A DNA stretch of 64,000 bases from an uncultured Lachnospiraceae bacterium (GTDB taxonomy: Bacteria > Bacillota > Clostridia > Lachnospirales > Lachnospiraceae). A model generated the notes under the pieces. It had not been told where the DNA came from and ran no database searches. It was given only the letters and a program-made list of their open reading frames with translations. The position numbers and the translations under genes are program-made. Of the stretch, positions 53,242 to 62,934 are shown in pieces. The stretch spans positions 1 to 64,000 of the forward strand of contig CAMWJC010000006.1 of assembly GCA_947174495.1 (NCBI GenBank), given 5' to 3'. Each line of letters starts with the position of its first letter. The first letter of the stretch is position 1.

Positions 53242-54921
53242 ATGCTGAATTATAAGCGATATAGGAAAAATCCGGTAGTGAATTACCCGGAGAGAGAATG
53301 GCCGTGTAAAGAAATTGAGAAGGCTCCTATCTGGTGCAGCGTGGATCTGCGCGACGGGAATCAAGCGTTGATTGATCCGATGGTGGTCAGTGAAAAAATA
53401 GAAATGTTCCAGTATTTGATCGGACTTGGATTTCGGGAAATTGAAATCGGATTTCCGGCAGCCAGTCAAATTGAATTCGATTTTTTGCGCCAGCTTGTAG
53501 AGAGGAAGATGATTCCGGATGATGTGAGGGTGCAGGTGCTTACTCAGTGCAGGGAGGAACTGATCGACCGAACCTTTGAGTCTATAGAAGGATGTAAAGA
53601 AGCGATTGTGCATATTTACAACTCCACATCTACCCTGCAGAGGGATGTGGTCTTTGGGATGAGCAGAGAAGAGATTATTGATATTGCAGTTCAGGGAACT
53701 CTGATGGTGAAGGAACGTGCAGAGAAGTTCCCGGGAAAGATTATCTTAGAGTACTCTCCGGAGAGCTTCACGGGAACAGAACTTGATTTTGCGTTGGAGA
53801 TTTGTACAGCAGTACAAAAAACCTGGGGAGCGACCAAGGAAAATCCGATCATTATCAATTTACCTTCTACGGTAGAGATGAACACGCCGAATGTTTATGC
53901 GGATCAGATTGAGTGGATGAACCGACATTTCGAAGACAGGGAAAGTATTATTTTAAGCGTTCATCCCCATAATGACCGCGGAACAGGCGTGGCTTCTGCA
54001 GAGCTTTCCATGCTGGCAGGAGCAGAGCGCGTAGAGGGGACTTTATTTGGAAACGGAGAAAGAACCGGAAATGTAGACATATTGAATATTGCATACAATA
54101 TGTTTTCACAGGGAGTTGATCCGGAACTGAATATAGAGAAAGTTAATGAGATTATTGAAATTTATGAGAGGTGTTGTAAGCTTCCGATACACCCCAGGCA
54201 TCCTTATGCGGGTAAGCTGGTGTTTACAGCATTTTCCGGCTCTCATCAGGATGCCATCAATAAGGGAGTTAAGGCTATGAAGGAGCGCAAAAGCGAATTT
54301 TGGCAGGTTCCTTATCTTCCTATTGACCCTTCAGATATTGGCAGGGAATATGAGCCAATTGTTCGAATCAATTCGCAGTCAGGTAAAGGCGGTGTGGCCT
54401 TTATTATGGATACATACTTTGGATTCAAGCTTCCTAAGGGAATGCACAAGGAATTTGCAAATGTGATCCAGGACATTTCGGAGAAGCAGGGAGAGGTTTC
54501 GCCGGATGAGATTATGGCGGCTTTCAGACAGGAATATCTGGAACAGAAAGAACCGATTCATTTCCGTAAGTTAAAGGTGGATGATCTGAGCGGTGAAATT
54601 CAGTCTGAGTTTGATACAAAGGTTTTTGTTACCTATACCGATGCAGGTTGTGAGAAGACTTTTGAGGCAGTAGGAAACGGCCCCATCGATGCGGTACAGA
54701 GGGGACTTATGCATGAACTGGATATTTCCATTAAGGTGTTAGATTACGAAGAGCATGCGCTTCAAAGCGGTTCCAATTCTCAGGCGGCAGCCTATATTCA
54801 TTTGCTGGATGCGGATAGCGGAAGAGTCACCTACGGCGTAGGTGTAAGCTCTAATATCACCAGGGCTTCTGTGAGAGCAATCTTTTCGGCAATCAATCGA
54901 ATGGGATTAGGAGAGAAATAG
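53242..54921 (+). CDS. leuA: 2-isopropylmalate synthase
   Basis: LeuA condenses 2-oxoisovalerate and acetyl-CoA, the first step of leucine synthesis. The 559-residue length and start MLNYKRYRKNPVVNYPEREW are of the long (LeuA type 2) class also found in Actinobacteria and fungi. Motifs are WCSVDLRDGNQAL, HPHNDRGTGVA and GTLFGNGERTGNVD; a C-terminal regulatory domain for leucine feedback is present. AAAGG is rather far (13 bases) from the ATG. No T-box or leader peptide was found in the 21-base gap to HPr. Confidence 0.95.
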   Translation: MLNYKRYRKNPVVNYPEREWPCKEIEKAPIWCSVDLRDGNQALIDPMVVSEKIEMFQYLIGLGFREIEIGFPAASQIEFDFLRQLVERKMIPDDVRVQVLTQCREELIDRTFESIEGCKEAIVHIYNSTSTLQRDVVFGMSREEIIDIAVQGTLMVKERAEKFPGKIILEYSPESFTGTELDFALEICTAVQKTWGATKENPIIINLPSTVEMNTPNVYADQIEWMNRHFEDRESIILSVHPHNDRGTGVASAELSMLAGAERVEGTLFGNGERTGNVDILNIAYNMFSQGVDPELNIEKVNEIIEIYERCCKLPIHPRHPYAGKLVFTAFSGSHQDAINKGVKAMKERKSEFWQVPYLPIDPSDIGREYEPIVRINSQSGKGGVAFIMDTYFGFKLPKGMHKEFANVIQDISEKQGEVSPDEIMAAFRQEYLEQKEPIHFRKLKVDDLSGEIQSEFDTKVFVTYTDAGCEKTFEAVGNGPIDAVQRGLMHELDISIKVLDYEEHALQSGSNSQAAAYIHLLDADSGRVTYGVGVSSNITRASVRAIFSAINRMGLGEK

Positions 54922-54924
54922 TAT

Positions 54925-54962
54925 AACGGCCGTCACGCTTTGCGAGTCGTTCTTATGTAAAA
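54925..54962 (+). repeat. Intergenic repeat with TTTGCGAG core (copy c)
   Basis: The sequence after the leuA stop closely matches copy b after the cysteine desulfurase gene (14306-14345). Like that copy it begins a few bases after a stop codon and runs straight into a hairpin, here a terminator. Confidence 0.55.
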
Positions 54963-54995
54963 AAGCTGAGATGTCTTTAGACATTTCAGCTTTTT
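54962..54995 (+). terminator. Bidirectional terminator between leuA and DUF3048 gene
   Basis: AAAGCTGAGATGTC and GACATTTCAGCTTT with loop TTTA. T's follow on the plus strand and A's precede it, so it can serve both convergent genes. Confidence 0.85.
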
Positions 54996-55042
54996 GTTCA
55001 TAATGTATTATGCCGGTTTAAAACCAATATTCACAGTGCTTA

Positions 55043-56209
55043 TTACTGTGTTATGGCTGTTCCGTTTACCTGGAAAGCATCGCCGTCTTCCACTATACAG
55101 ATCATAGTTTTTCCGGTATTAAGCCTGATTTCATTTCCGTCATCATCATAGTATCTAGTAGCGCCATAATCGGAAGTTTTTTCCCAGTTTACATGAATAC
55201 CTCTTCCATTGGTAAAAAACCATCCATCCCTTGTGGTATCATGACACTGGAAAGAAAGATAACCTTTCTGGTCACGAACTTCATAATAAGTATTTTGTAT
55301 CAGCAGGTTCTTGAAAGCGAGCTGCGTATTTGTCGCAATATCAATATGAGGCCCCTCATGCTCACCGGACAAGTGCTGATAGCGGTCATAAAGACCGGTG
55401 TCCTCATTATATTTAAAATAACAGTTCGTAAGCGGATAAGCGAGGGACAGATCCACCATAGAGGCATCAATAAAGTTTTCATACTGAGTCAGCAGATTCG
55501 GATCCTGTTCTGACGCGAATAAAAAATGCTGTTCATCGGAATAATCAGTTCTGTATTCCAGAGAATAGTTGGCGTCATCAATATATTTTTCAATATAAGA
55601 TGACTTGGTAAATGCATTATCAAAATCATTTTTGGCAATGTCGCGGAAATGATATGTTTTTTTAATATCAATATTTAAATTAATATGTTCAGTGTCTTTC
55701 CGGGCAATCAGATCATCCATATAAAAGGGACCGCCGTAATGAATGTGAAATGCATCCCATTCAAAAGACCAGTACAAAAAGTAATCGCGGCTGCTTCTGA
55801 CATTTCCTACCTTATCCAGATCATCCCAATTTTCCCATATTCCCATAAGTCGTGTAATACTGGACTCCACATTACATTCGTAGAGAACATCCGCCGTTGA
55901 AAGGCCATATTGACTCGCTGTTTTGGTATTAGGAACCATAATGGCGACCGGACGCCGGTTGGCTATTTTTTCGGGAACCCACTCGTTTGTAATGCGGCTT
56001 CTAATCATTCCTGCTGCGGGCGGAGTGTCCACAGCAGGTTCATTATTTTCGATTTCGGGCGTTGCTGTCTGGTCAGGTTGCGGTTCTGATTGGACAGGCG
56101 TGTCAATTGGCTGGATGGAAGCCTTAGAACTATCATCCTCTTTTTTGCAGCCAGATAATAAAAGTAACGACGACAGGGCTATCAAAACAAGTATTTGAAA
56201 TTTTTTCAT
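55043..56209 (-). CDS. DUF3048 lipoprotein (YerB-like), copy 1
   Basis: This 388-residue lipoprotein has lipobox LLLSGC (Cys21), an acidic linker, then the DUF3048 region (RPVAIMVPNTKTASQYGLSTADVLYE and FQCHDTTRDGWFFTNG). The Bacillus relative YerB is a lipoprotein of unknown role. The start at 56209 (MKKFQILV) was preferred over one six codons upstream; GGGAG stands before it. It is the second gene after its paralogue at 56236-57429. Confidence 0.85.
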   Translation of the reverse strand: MKKFQILVLIALSSLLLLSGCKKEDDSSKASIQPIDTPVQSEPQPDQTATPEIENNEPAVDTPPAAGMIRSRITNEWVPEKIANRRPVAIMVPNTKTASQYGLSTADVLYECNVESSITRLMGIWENWDDLDKVGNVRSSRDYFLYWSFEWDAFHIHYGGPFYMDDLIARKDTEHINLNIDIKKTYHFRDIAKNDFDNAFTKSSYIEKYIDDANYSLEYRTDYSDEQHFLFASEQDPNLLTQYENFIDASMVDLSLAYPLTNCYFKYNEDTGLYDRYQHLSGEHEGPHIDIATNTQLAFKNLLIQNTYYEVRDQKGYLSFQCHDTTRDGWFFTNGRGIHVNWEKTSDYGATRYYDDDGNEIRLNTGKTMICIVEDGDAFQVNGTAITQ

Positions 56210-56235
56210 AATGATCTCCCTCTCCATGTGGTCAA

Positions 56236-57429
56236 TTATTTGGAAGACTTTAATGTGGTTCCGTCAGCATCAATGGAATCTCCATCCTTAACGATACAGA
56301 ACATAGTCTTTCCGGTGTTAACTTCTACCTCATTTCCGTTATCATCGTAGTACTTTGTAGGTTCATAGTCCGTTGTTTTTTCCCAGGTAACATGGATTGC
56401 TTTACCGTTTGTAAAGTAATATCCGTCTCTGGTAGTGTCGTGGCACTGGAAAGCAAGATAACCCTTCTGGTCACGAACCTCGTGATAAGTAAACTGAACA
56501 AAAATATTCTTGAATGCAAGCTGCTGATTGTTATTTGCAGCGTCTACATCTGCTTTACCGTACATGGAACGATAATACAGCCCGTCTCCCTCATCATAAG
56601 AAAAAGAAGTCTTGGTGATGGGGTAAGCCTTGGAAAGATCAAGCTCCTTTGCACTGACTGCATCACTGTATTGCTCAAGTGTATTTGGTTCATTAGAAGA
56701 AGCAAACTTAAAGTGGTTCGGATCGTGATAACTATCACGATAAGTCTTTGAATAACCAAATTTGTCAATGGCTTTGTTGATACCTTCCGCACTTGCGTAT
56801 GCATTCTGGGGAGCGGAGCGGTCTGATGCGCGATAGAATGCATTTTCAAAAAGACCAACCGTACGCTTGTCACCGTAGCTACATCCGGTTATATTATTGG
56901 TGCTCTCCTGTTCAATGATACCTTCAATATAATAAGGACCGCCAAAATGTACATAAATGGAATCCCATTCCAATGCCCAATATACAAAATAGTCACGGCA
57001 GCTTCTCACGTTGCCGATCCGGTCAAGAGACTCCCAGTCCTTAAAGATAGCCATACTTCTGGTAATGCCACCTTCAACCGGACATTCATAAAGGAGATCC
57101 GCTTTGGAGAAATTGTAATGGGGCAGTGCATTGGAGTCGTTCGGACTCATAACAGCGATGGGTCTTGCATCTTCAAGATCCCCGCTGATCCATTCATTGG
57201 TAAGGGTACTGCGTACCATTCCTTCCTCAGGTGGAAGGTCCGTCTCATCTTCGGTTTCTTCAGCCTCATTAGCCTCATCAGGGCCCTCTTCTTGTACTTC
57301 GGGCTGGACTTCAACAATGGGCTCAACAACAACGGGTTGCACCGCATCATCGTCTTTATCTCCGCAACCGAACAATAAAAGGGATGAAGACAAGGCTACA
57401 AGAAAAAGAACTTGTAATCTTTTCATCAT
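56236..57429 (-). CDS. DUF3048 lipoprotein (YerB-like), copy 2
   Basis: This 397-residue paralogue of the downstream gene has lipobox LLLFGC (Cys22), a Glu-rich linker (about 35-70), and the same core (RPIAVMSPNDSNALPHYNFSKADLLYE, FQCHDTTRDGYYFTNG). The two copies are clearly related along their whole lengths and probably arose by tandem duplication. They share one promoter. The function is unknown; surface location is expected. Confidence 0.85.
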   Translation of the reverse strand: MMKRLQVLFLVALSSSLLLFGCGDKDDDAVQPVVVEPIVEVQPEVQEEGPDEANEAEETEDETDLPPEEGMVRSTLTNEWISGDLEDARPIAVMSPNDSNALPHYNFSKADLLYECPVEGGITRSMAIFKDWESLDRIGNVRSCRDYFVYWALEWDSIYVHFGGPYYIEGIIEQESTNNITGCSYGDKRTVGLFENAFYRASDRSAPQNAYASAEGINKAIDKFGYSKTYRDSYHDPNHFKFASSNEPNTLEQYSDAVSAKELDLSKAYPITKTSFSYDEGDGLYYRSMYGKADVDAANNNQQLAFKNIFVQFTYHEVRDQKGYLAFQCHDTTRDGYYFTNGKAIHVTWEKTTDYEPTKYYDDNGNEVEVNTGKTMFCIVKDGDSIDADGTTLKSSK

Positions 57430-57488
57430 ATTTCCTCACTTTCGTATCTATAAATATCGCATGGTTACTTTAAAACCACACGGTAAAT

Positions 57489-57517
57489 ATTATAGCATAT
57501 GATAGCATAGTAGTCAC
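57489..57517 (-). promoter_or_regulatory. Promoter for the DUF3048 pair
   Basis: On the minus strand an extended -10 TGCTATAAT (TATAAT at 57494-57489) with GTGACT 17 bases upstream (57517-57512), about 60 bases before the first start codon. Confidence 0.55.
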
Positions 57518-57612
57518 TAGAAAAATGTGTAAAAAGTTCTACAAAATTATTAAGAAATTATTACAGAGAGTGAAAATAACGTAATTATATTGTCCGGAAG
57601 TTGGATAAGTGC

Positions 57613-57641
57613 TTGTCTAAAAAGGATTTAAAGGGTACAAT
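57613..57641 (+). promoter_or_regulatory. Promoter for the surface-sugar operon
   Basis: TTGTCT (57613-57618), a 17-base spacer and TACAAT (57636-57641), 35 bases before rfbD. Confidence 0.55.
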
Positions 57642-57676
57642 AATAGTTAGACTAATGAAAGGAAGCTGGACACGTT

Positions 57677-58528
57677 ATGAAAAAAATCATCGTAACAGGG
57701 TGCAATGGACAACTGGGGCGTGCAATCAATCTGGAATTAAATAAGAATCCGGAACTTGAATTTATAAATACGGATGTAGCGGAGCTAGATATTACCAGTA
57801 TCGATCAGGTGATGACGCTTGCAAGAGAAGTAAAGCCCTATGCTATTATTAACTGTGCGGCACACACCGGTGTGGATGCTTGTGAGACTGATGTGGACAA
57901 TGCATACCGAATCAATGCAGTAGGGCCGAAAAACCTTAGTATTGCCGCAACGGAGACAGGAGCAAAGATGGTTCATATTTCTACGGATTACGTATTTGAC
58001 GGGAAGGGTACAAGGCCGTATCTGGAATTTGACGGAACCGACCCGCAGGGAGTGTATGGAGCAACAAAGCTTGCCGGAGAAAATATGGTAAAGGATTTTG
58101 CAGATCGATATTTCATATTGCGGACAGCCTGGCTTTATGGAGATGGCAAAAATTTTGTCAGAACCATGCTGCGTTTGTCGGAAACGAATGAAATGGTAAG
58201 AGTGGTCAATGATCAGGTGGGAAGTCCTACCAGTACCAAGGAATTGGCAGGAGCAATTGCTCATCTTTTGTTTACGGAAAACTATGGCTTGTTCCATGCA
58301 ACCTGTGAAGGAAGCTGTTCCTGGGCGGACTTTACCAGAGAGATTTTCAGAATTGCAGGGAAGAATACGCAGGTTGTAGGTATTACCACAGAGGAGTTTG
58401 GAGCGAAAGCGCCCAGACCGGCTTACTCCATTTTGGAAAATTATATGCTTAAGCTTACTACGGATTATATGTTTGCAGACTGGCACGATGCGATAGAGGT
58501 GTACTTGAAAAATGAACTTTCTCAGTGA
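57677..58528 (+). CDS. rfbD: dTDP-4-dehydrorhamnose reductase
   Basis: RfbD makes dTDP-L-rhamnose from dTDP-4-dehydrorhamnose using NAD(P)H. The 283-residue short-chain reductase has the nucleotide motif GCNGQLGRAI. The catalytic region has STDYVFDG and YGATKLAGE (Tyr/Lys). rfbA, rfbB and rfbC are not in the window and should be elsewhere. The end overlaps the next gene by 17 bases. Confidence 0.92.
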   Translation: MKKIIVTGCNGQLGRAINLELNKNPELEFINTDVAELDITSIDQVMTLAREVKPYAIINCAAHTGVDACETDVDNAYRINAVGPKNLSIAATETGAKMVHISTDYVFDGKGTRPYLEFDGTDPQGVYGATKLAGENMVKDFADRYFILRTAWLYGDGKNFVRTMLRLSETNEMVRVVNDQVGSPTSTKELAGAIAHLLFTENYGLFHATCEGSCSWADFTREIFRIAGKNTQVVGITTEEFGAKAPRPAYSILENYMLKLTTDYMFADWHDAIEVYLKNELSQ

Positions 58529-58973
58529 ATTACTCCATAATCAGATATTTGTATCCGCGGTGCTGGGATGGCTGGTGGCGCAGGTGCTGAAAACAATTAT
58601 TCACATGATCGTTAATAAACAGTTTGTGGCGGAACGAATGGTGGGGGGAGGCGGAATGCCAAGCTCTCATTCCGCAACGGTTTGTGCTCTGGCTACGGCT
58701 GTAGGGATGAAATGTGGCGGAGGTAGTGTTGAGTTTGCCATATCCGTCATGTTGGCTATTATTGTTATGTATGACGCCATGGGGGTACGCAGAGAGACCG
58801 GAATTCAGGGACGAATCCTTAATGAGATGCTGGAAATCTTTACGAATATGGGTAAGGAGATCAGCGCTGAGGCAAAGTTGAAGGAGCTGGTAGGCCACAC
58901 GCCGTTACAGGTGCTGATGGGTGCCATTCTCGGAATTGTGATTGCCCTGATAACGGGGAATATAGGCTTATAG
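58512..58973 (+). CDS. YuiD-like (divergent PAP2 family) membrane protein
   Basis: This 153-residue protein has several transmembrane helices and the motif GGGGMPSSHSATVCALA, a divergent PAP2 phosphatase signature, plus YDAMGVRRETGIQ. The family is widely distributed with unknown function; lipid phosphate processing is possible. The start overlaps rfbD, so the two are coupled. Confidence 0.88.
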   Translation: MNFLSELLHNQIFVSAVLGWLVAQVLKTIIHMIVNKQFVAERMVGGGGMPSSHSATVCALATAVGMKCGGGSVEFAISVMLAIIVMYDAMGVRRETGIQGRILNEMLEIFTNMGKEISAEAKLKELVGHTPLQVLMGAILGIVIALITGNIGL

Positions 58974-58996
58974 AATAAAAAGCAAAGGAGATTTTT

Positions 58997-60091
58997 ATGC
59001 AGAAAATAGCGCTTATCACAGGAATAACAGGACAGGACGGTTCTTATCTGGCGGAGTTTCTGCTGGAGAAGGGGTATGAAGTACATGGTCTGATCCGCAG
59101 ACACAGCATCAGTAATACTTCACGGATCGATCATATTCTTCAGTCGGATTATAATAAGGTGAAATTTTTTCTTCACTTTGCGGATACCACGGATTCAAGT
59201 AATCTGATGCGGTTGATTTCGGAAATCCGCCCTACAGAGGTGTACAATTTAGCTGCTCAGTCCCATGTGGGAGTTTCTTTTGAAGTTCCCGAATACACGG
59301 CTGAGGCAACAGGAGTAAGTACACTAAAGCTTCTGGAAGCAATCCGGGTAAACGGAGGAAACTGCAGATATTATCAGGCATCTACTTCGGAACTATTTGG
59401 AGGAATTCCTGAAACGGCGCCACAAAGTGAAGCCACGCCATTTTATCCCAAAAGTCCTTATGGAGCAGCAAAGCTTTATTCTTATTGGATTACCGTAAAT
59501 TATCGGGAATCTTACAATATGTTTGCCTGCAACGGTATTTTGTTTAATCACGAATCACCCAGAAGAGGAGAAAATTTTGTTACCAGAAAGATTACTCTGG
59601 CAATTGCAAATATTATAGCAGGAAAGCAGGAGAAGCTTTCCCTTGGAAATATGAACGCCAAGCGTGACTGGGGATTTGCCGGTGATTACGTAAAGGGTAT
59701 GTGGATGATGCTTCAGCAGGATAAGCCCGACGACTATGTGCTTGCTACCAATGAGACACATACGGTAAGAGAATTTGTGGAAACGGCCTTCGGCGAACTG
59801 GGAATCAAGATTCGCTGGGAAGGAAGCGGCGTAAACGAAAAAGGATATGACGCAGAAACCGGAAAGCTGCTTGTTGATGTGAATCCGGAGTTCTATCGTC
59901 CCGCGGAAGTGGAATTCCTCTGGGGAAATCCGGCAAAGGCGGAAAAAGAGCTTGGCTGGAAACGGGATGTAGATTTTAAGGCTTTAGCTGCAATGATGAT
60001 GGAAGCGGATCTGAAAGAGATTGCAGGTATGACTTGCAAAGAATACAAAGAAAAAAGAAAAGTGGAAGATACCGGTATAAAAGAGGCATGA
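58997..60091 (+). CDS. gmd: GDP-mannose 4,6-dehydratase
   Basis: Gmd converts GDP-D-mannose to GDP-4-dehydro-6-deoxy-D-mannose, the first step of GDP-L-fucose synthesis. The 364-residue protein has [16 protein letters not shown], the QASTSELFG region and [10 protein letters not shown] (catalytic Tyr/Lys). Together with fcl at 61799-62740 it completes the GDP-fucose pathway from GDP-mannose. Confidence 0.96.
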   Translation: MQKIALITGITGQDGSYLAEFLLEKGYEVHGLIRRHSISNTSRIDHILQSDYNKVKFFLHFADTTDSSNLMRLISEIRPTEVYNLAAQSHVGVSFEVPEYTAEATGVSTLKLLEAIRVNGGNCRYYQASTSELFGGIPETAPQSEATPFYPKSPYGAAKLYSYWITVNYRESYNMFACNGILFNHESPRRGENFVTRKITLAIANIIAGKQEKLSLGNMNAKRDWGFAGDYVKGMWMMLQQDKPDDYVLATNETHTVREFVETAFGELGIKIRWEGSGVNEKGYDAETGKLLVDVNPEFYRPAEVEFLWGNPAKAEKELGWKRDVDFKALAAMMMEADLKEIAGMTCKEYKEKRKVEDTGIKEA

Positions 60092-60095
60092 GTAA

Positions 60096-61760
60096 ATGAT
60101 TTCTGTGATTTTCGTCTGGCTGTACATGCTTTTTACCTGTTATGTAACAGGTTTTGTATGCGTGAGGATCATGGCCGGAAATAGGAAATTCAAAGTAAGG
60201 AAGGAGACCGATTATCTGTATGCAGGTGTCGGGGTTATAACCGTATATGCCCAGGTGTTCAGCATTTTTTGGAAGGTTGGATTATGGGCAAATGTGGTTC
60301 TTTTGTCTGCCTGCATTATTTTTTCTTTTCTGTTGCGAAAAGATTTCGGGGAGCAGCTTCGAGGATTCCGACTGACGGTAAAACCAGGCGGGATCATAAT
60401 GACACTGCTGCTGTTTCTGATTTTTGCATATGGAACCTCTAGAGGGTATATTCATTATGATACCGGTCTGTATCATGCGCAGAGTATCCGGTGGATTGAG
60501 GAATACGGAATCGTTCCGGGACTGGGAAATTTGCACAGTCGTCTGGCATATAACAGCTCCGCATTTTGCTTATCGGCTCTTTACAGCATGGCTTTTCTTG
60601 GAGGAAGGTCCTACCACTGCTGTGCAGGATTTTTAGCATTTTTATTATCATTGGTCTGTGGCGAAATCATTCGAAAGGATTTTTTTAAAAATCCCCGGTT
60701 GTCGGATTTTGTCAGGATTATGGGAATCTACTATCTTTTGAATATTTTTGATGAAATGATTTCTCCGGCATCGGATTATTTTATGGTTCTTCTGGTATTT
60801 TTCATTTTGATCCGGTGGCTGGAGTTACTTGAAAAGGGCGAGAAGTCCTTTTTTCCTTATGCCATGCTGAGTGTTTTGTGTGTCATTGTAGTCAGTGTTA
60901 AGCTTTCCGGGGCACTTATTCTTTTGCTGGCATTAAAGCCCGCGGTGCAGATGGTCAGGGAAAAGAAGGTCGGGGAAATATTAAAATTTCTGGGGACAGG
61001 GTTTGTTGCGATCGTTCCCTTTCTCGCACGTAATGTAATTCTGTCAGGCTGGCTGGTTTATCCTTTTACAGCCATTGATCTGTTTGATGTTGACTTTAAG
61101 ATCCCTAAGGGGATGGCGGATTATGACTCGAAAGAAATACAGGTTTGGGGAAGAGGCTATTCGGATGTGACAAGGTATGAGGAACCTGTCAGCAAGTGGC
61201 TGCCGGAGTGGATGAAAGGACTTGGAGGCGTCGATACAGTATTTTTGGTATTAGCGGTAAGCGGTATCCTGTTGTTGGTTTTATTTGCAGGTTACACCTT
61301 CTGGAAACGAAAAAGAGAGATGCTTGACTATCTGCATGCAGCGGGAACATTAACCATATGTTTTCTTTTTTGGCTGCTCAGCGCACCGCTGATTCGCTAT
61401 GGTTGTGTTTTTTTGTGGCTTGTTCCGGTAGTGACATGGGGATATTTGTATTTAAAGATTTCACCGCATACGGACCGGTTCAGGATTTATGCGGTACTTG
61501 TTGTATTGGTCGGTATTTACAAAGCAGGAGCATTTGGATTTGAGCAGTATCGCTTTGTATCAGCAGATTATCTGGTCTTTCAGAAGGACTATGATAAGTA
61601 TGAGACGGAAAGCTATGAACTTCATGGTTACACTTTTTACTATTCGCCTTTGGGGGATCAGACAGGTTATGACGCTTTCCCGGCATCGCCTGTAAAGGCC
61701 GAGGATATTTTCAGAGGTGAAACCATAGAAGAAGGCTTTAAAGATGTGATACATTCTTAG
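60096..61760 (+). CDS. Large polytopic membrane protein between gmd and fcl
   Basis: This 554-residue protein has roughly 12 transmembrane helices through most of its length and a hydrophilic C terminus. It resembles uncharacterised LIC_10190-like membrane proteins that occur in surface-polysaccharide gene clusters, though I am not sure of the family. No recognisable glycosyltransferase motif is evident, but a motif search is needed. It lies directly (4 bases) after gmd and before fcl, so a part in making, exporting or polymerising a fucose-containing glycan is likely. Confidence 0.7.
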   Translation: MISVIFVWLYMLFTCYVTGFVCVRIMAGNRKFKVRKETDYLYAGVGVITVYAQVFSIFWKVGLWANVVLLSACIIFSFLLRKDFGEQLRGFRLTVKPGGIIMTLLLFLIFAYGTSRGYIHYDTGLYHAQSIRWIEEYGIVPGLGNLHSRLAYNSSAFCLSALYSMAFLGGRSYHCCAGFLAFLLSLVCGEIIRKDFFKNPRLSDFVRIMGIYYLLNIFDEMISPASDYFMVLLVFFILIRWLELLEKGEKSFFPYAMLSVLCVIVVSVKLSGALILLLALKPAVQMVREKKVGEILKFLGTGFVAIVPFLARNVILSGWLVYPFTAIDLFDVDFKIPKGMADYDSKEIQVWGRGYSDVTRYEEPVSKWLPEWMKGLGGVDTVFLVLAVSGILLLVLFAGYTFWKRKREMLDYLHAAGTLTICFLFWLLSAPLIRYGCVFLWLVPVVTWGYLYLKISPHTDRFRIYAVLVVLVGIYKAGAFGFEQYRFVSADYLVFQKDYDKYETESYELHGYTFYYSPLGDQTGYDAFPASPVKAEDIFRGETIEEGFKDVIHS

Positions 61761-61798
61761 AAGAATATACTCTTAAGAAGAAAAGAAAGGATATTGTT

Positions 61799-62740
61799 AT
61801 GGAAAAAACAGATAAAATTTATGTGGCAGGGCACAGAGGACTGGTGGGAAGCGCAATAGTCAGGAATTTAAAGGAAAAAGGATATTCCAATATTGTGGGA
61901 AAAACACATAAGGAGTTGGATCTTACCAATCAGGCCATGGTCAGGGAGTTTTTTGAATCGGAAAGACCGGAGACGGTGGTGCTTGCGGCGGCAAAGGTGG
62001 GCGGAATCAATGCCAACAATACGGCTCCCGCAGAGTTTGCTTACGAAAATATGCAGATCCAATGTAATGTGATTGAATGTTGTCATAGATATAAAGTAAA
62101 GAAGCTGTTGTTTTTGGGAAGTACCTGCATTTATCCTAAGATGGCACCCCAACCGATTCCTGAGGATGCACTGCTTACCGGGCCTCTGGAAGAGACCAAT
62201 GAGGCATATGCCATAGCGAAGATTGCAGGATTGGAGATGTGTAAATTCTATAAGAGACAGTATGGAGATAACTTTATCAGCTGTATGCCCACGAATCTGT
62301 ATGGGCCTCACGACAATTATGATCTTCAGGGTTCTCATGTTATGCCTGCCATGATCCGCAAGTTTCATGAAGCAAAAGTAAGTAAGGCGCCTGCGGTGGA
62401 GCTTTGGGGAACGGGAACGCCCCTGCGGGAATTTCTCTATGTGGATGATATGGCGGATGCCTGCGTCTTTCTTCTGGAAAATTATGAGGGCGAGCAGCAT
62501 GTGAATATCGGTACGGGTAAGGAAGTTACGATTAAGGAGCTTGCAGAGACGGTGCAGCGAGTTGTAGGTTATGAGGGTGAGATTGTATGGAATAAGGACA
62601 TGCCTGACGGGACACCCAGAAAGCTTACCAACGTGGACAAACTTCATCAGCTTGGCTGGACTCATAAGGTAGAATTGGAAGAGGGCGTAAAGCTGGCATA
62701 TCAGTGGTTTAAGGATAATGTGGAGGGTGCCAGGCTGTAA
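61799..62740 (+). CDS. fcl: GDP-L-fucose synthase
   Basis: Fcl (WcaG) epimerises and reduces the Gmd product to GDP-L-fucose. The 313-residue protein has [12 protein letters not shown], the catalytic stretch LGSTCIYP with [12 protein letters not shown] (Tyr/Lys) and the terminal substrate-binding part. It follows the polytopic membrane protein by 38 bases on the same strand. Confidence 0.96.
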   Translation: MEKTDKIYVAGHRGLVGSAIVRNLKEKGYSNIVGKTHKELDLTNQAMVREFFESERPETVVLAAAKVGGINANNTAPAEFAYENMQIQCNVIECCHRYKVKKLLFLGSTCIYPKMAPQPIPEDALLTGPLEETNEAYAIAKIAGLEMCKFYKRQYGDNFISCMPTNLYGPHDNYDLQGSHVMPAMIRKFHEAKVSKAPAVELWGTGTPLREFLYVDDMADACVFLLENYEGEQHVNIGTGKEVTIKELAETVQRVVGYEGEIVWNKDMPDGTPRKLTNVDKLHQLGWTHKVELEEGVKLAYQWFKDNVEGARL

Positions 62741-62778
62741 CGGCTGCGAGTTTGCGAGTCTACAGGTCTATGAGTAAA
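62740..62778 (+). repeat. Intergenic repeat with TTTGCGAG core (copy d)
   Basis: After the fcl stop, AACGGCTGCGAG and TTTGCGAGTC, followed by TATGAG, resemble copies b and c but are more diverged and shorter. The position just after a stop codon is the same. Confidence 0.4.
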
Positions 62779-62791
62779 AATAATATAACGA

Positions 62792-62820
62792 TTGACATAA
62801 AAGGTCTAATGCGTTAGAAT
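62792..62820 (+). promoter_or_regulatory. Promoter for blaI-M56 pair
   Basis: Perfect TTGACA (62792-62797), a 17-base spacer and TAGAAT (62815-62820). The first operator palindrome overlaps the spacer and -10 element. Confidence 0.8.
62805..62818 (+). promoter_or_regulatory. BlaI-type operator 1
   Basis: TCTAATGCGTTAGA is a near-perfect palindrome on the promoter -10 region, positioned to block RNA polymerase. Confidence 0.75.
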
Positions 62821-62829
62821 GATAATAAG

Positions 62830-62843
62830 TCTAATGCATTAGA
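62830..62843 (+). promoter_or_regulatory. BlaI-type operator 2
   Basis: TCTAATGCATTAGA is a perfect palindrome, identical to operator 1 at 13 of 14 positions and centred 25 bases downstream, near the expected transcription start. The two also form one larger inverted repeat (62799-62849). Confidence 0.75.
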
Positions 62844-62934
62844 CCTTTTGCGCTTTAATACATTATGACGTATGAAAGTATATCACAGAGGAACTACAAA
62901 AAGTATGGAGTTTAAAAGGACAGGGAGGAAGAAG

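Noticed and set aside
62799-62849. Terminator for fcl formed by the large inverted repeat
   Set aside because: The arms are explained better by two operator palindromes within a strong promoter, and the T-run is short.
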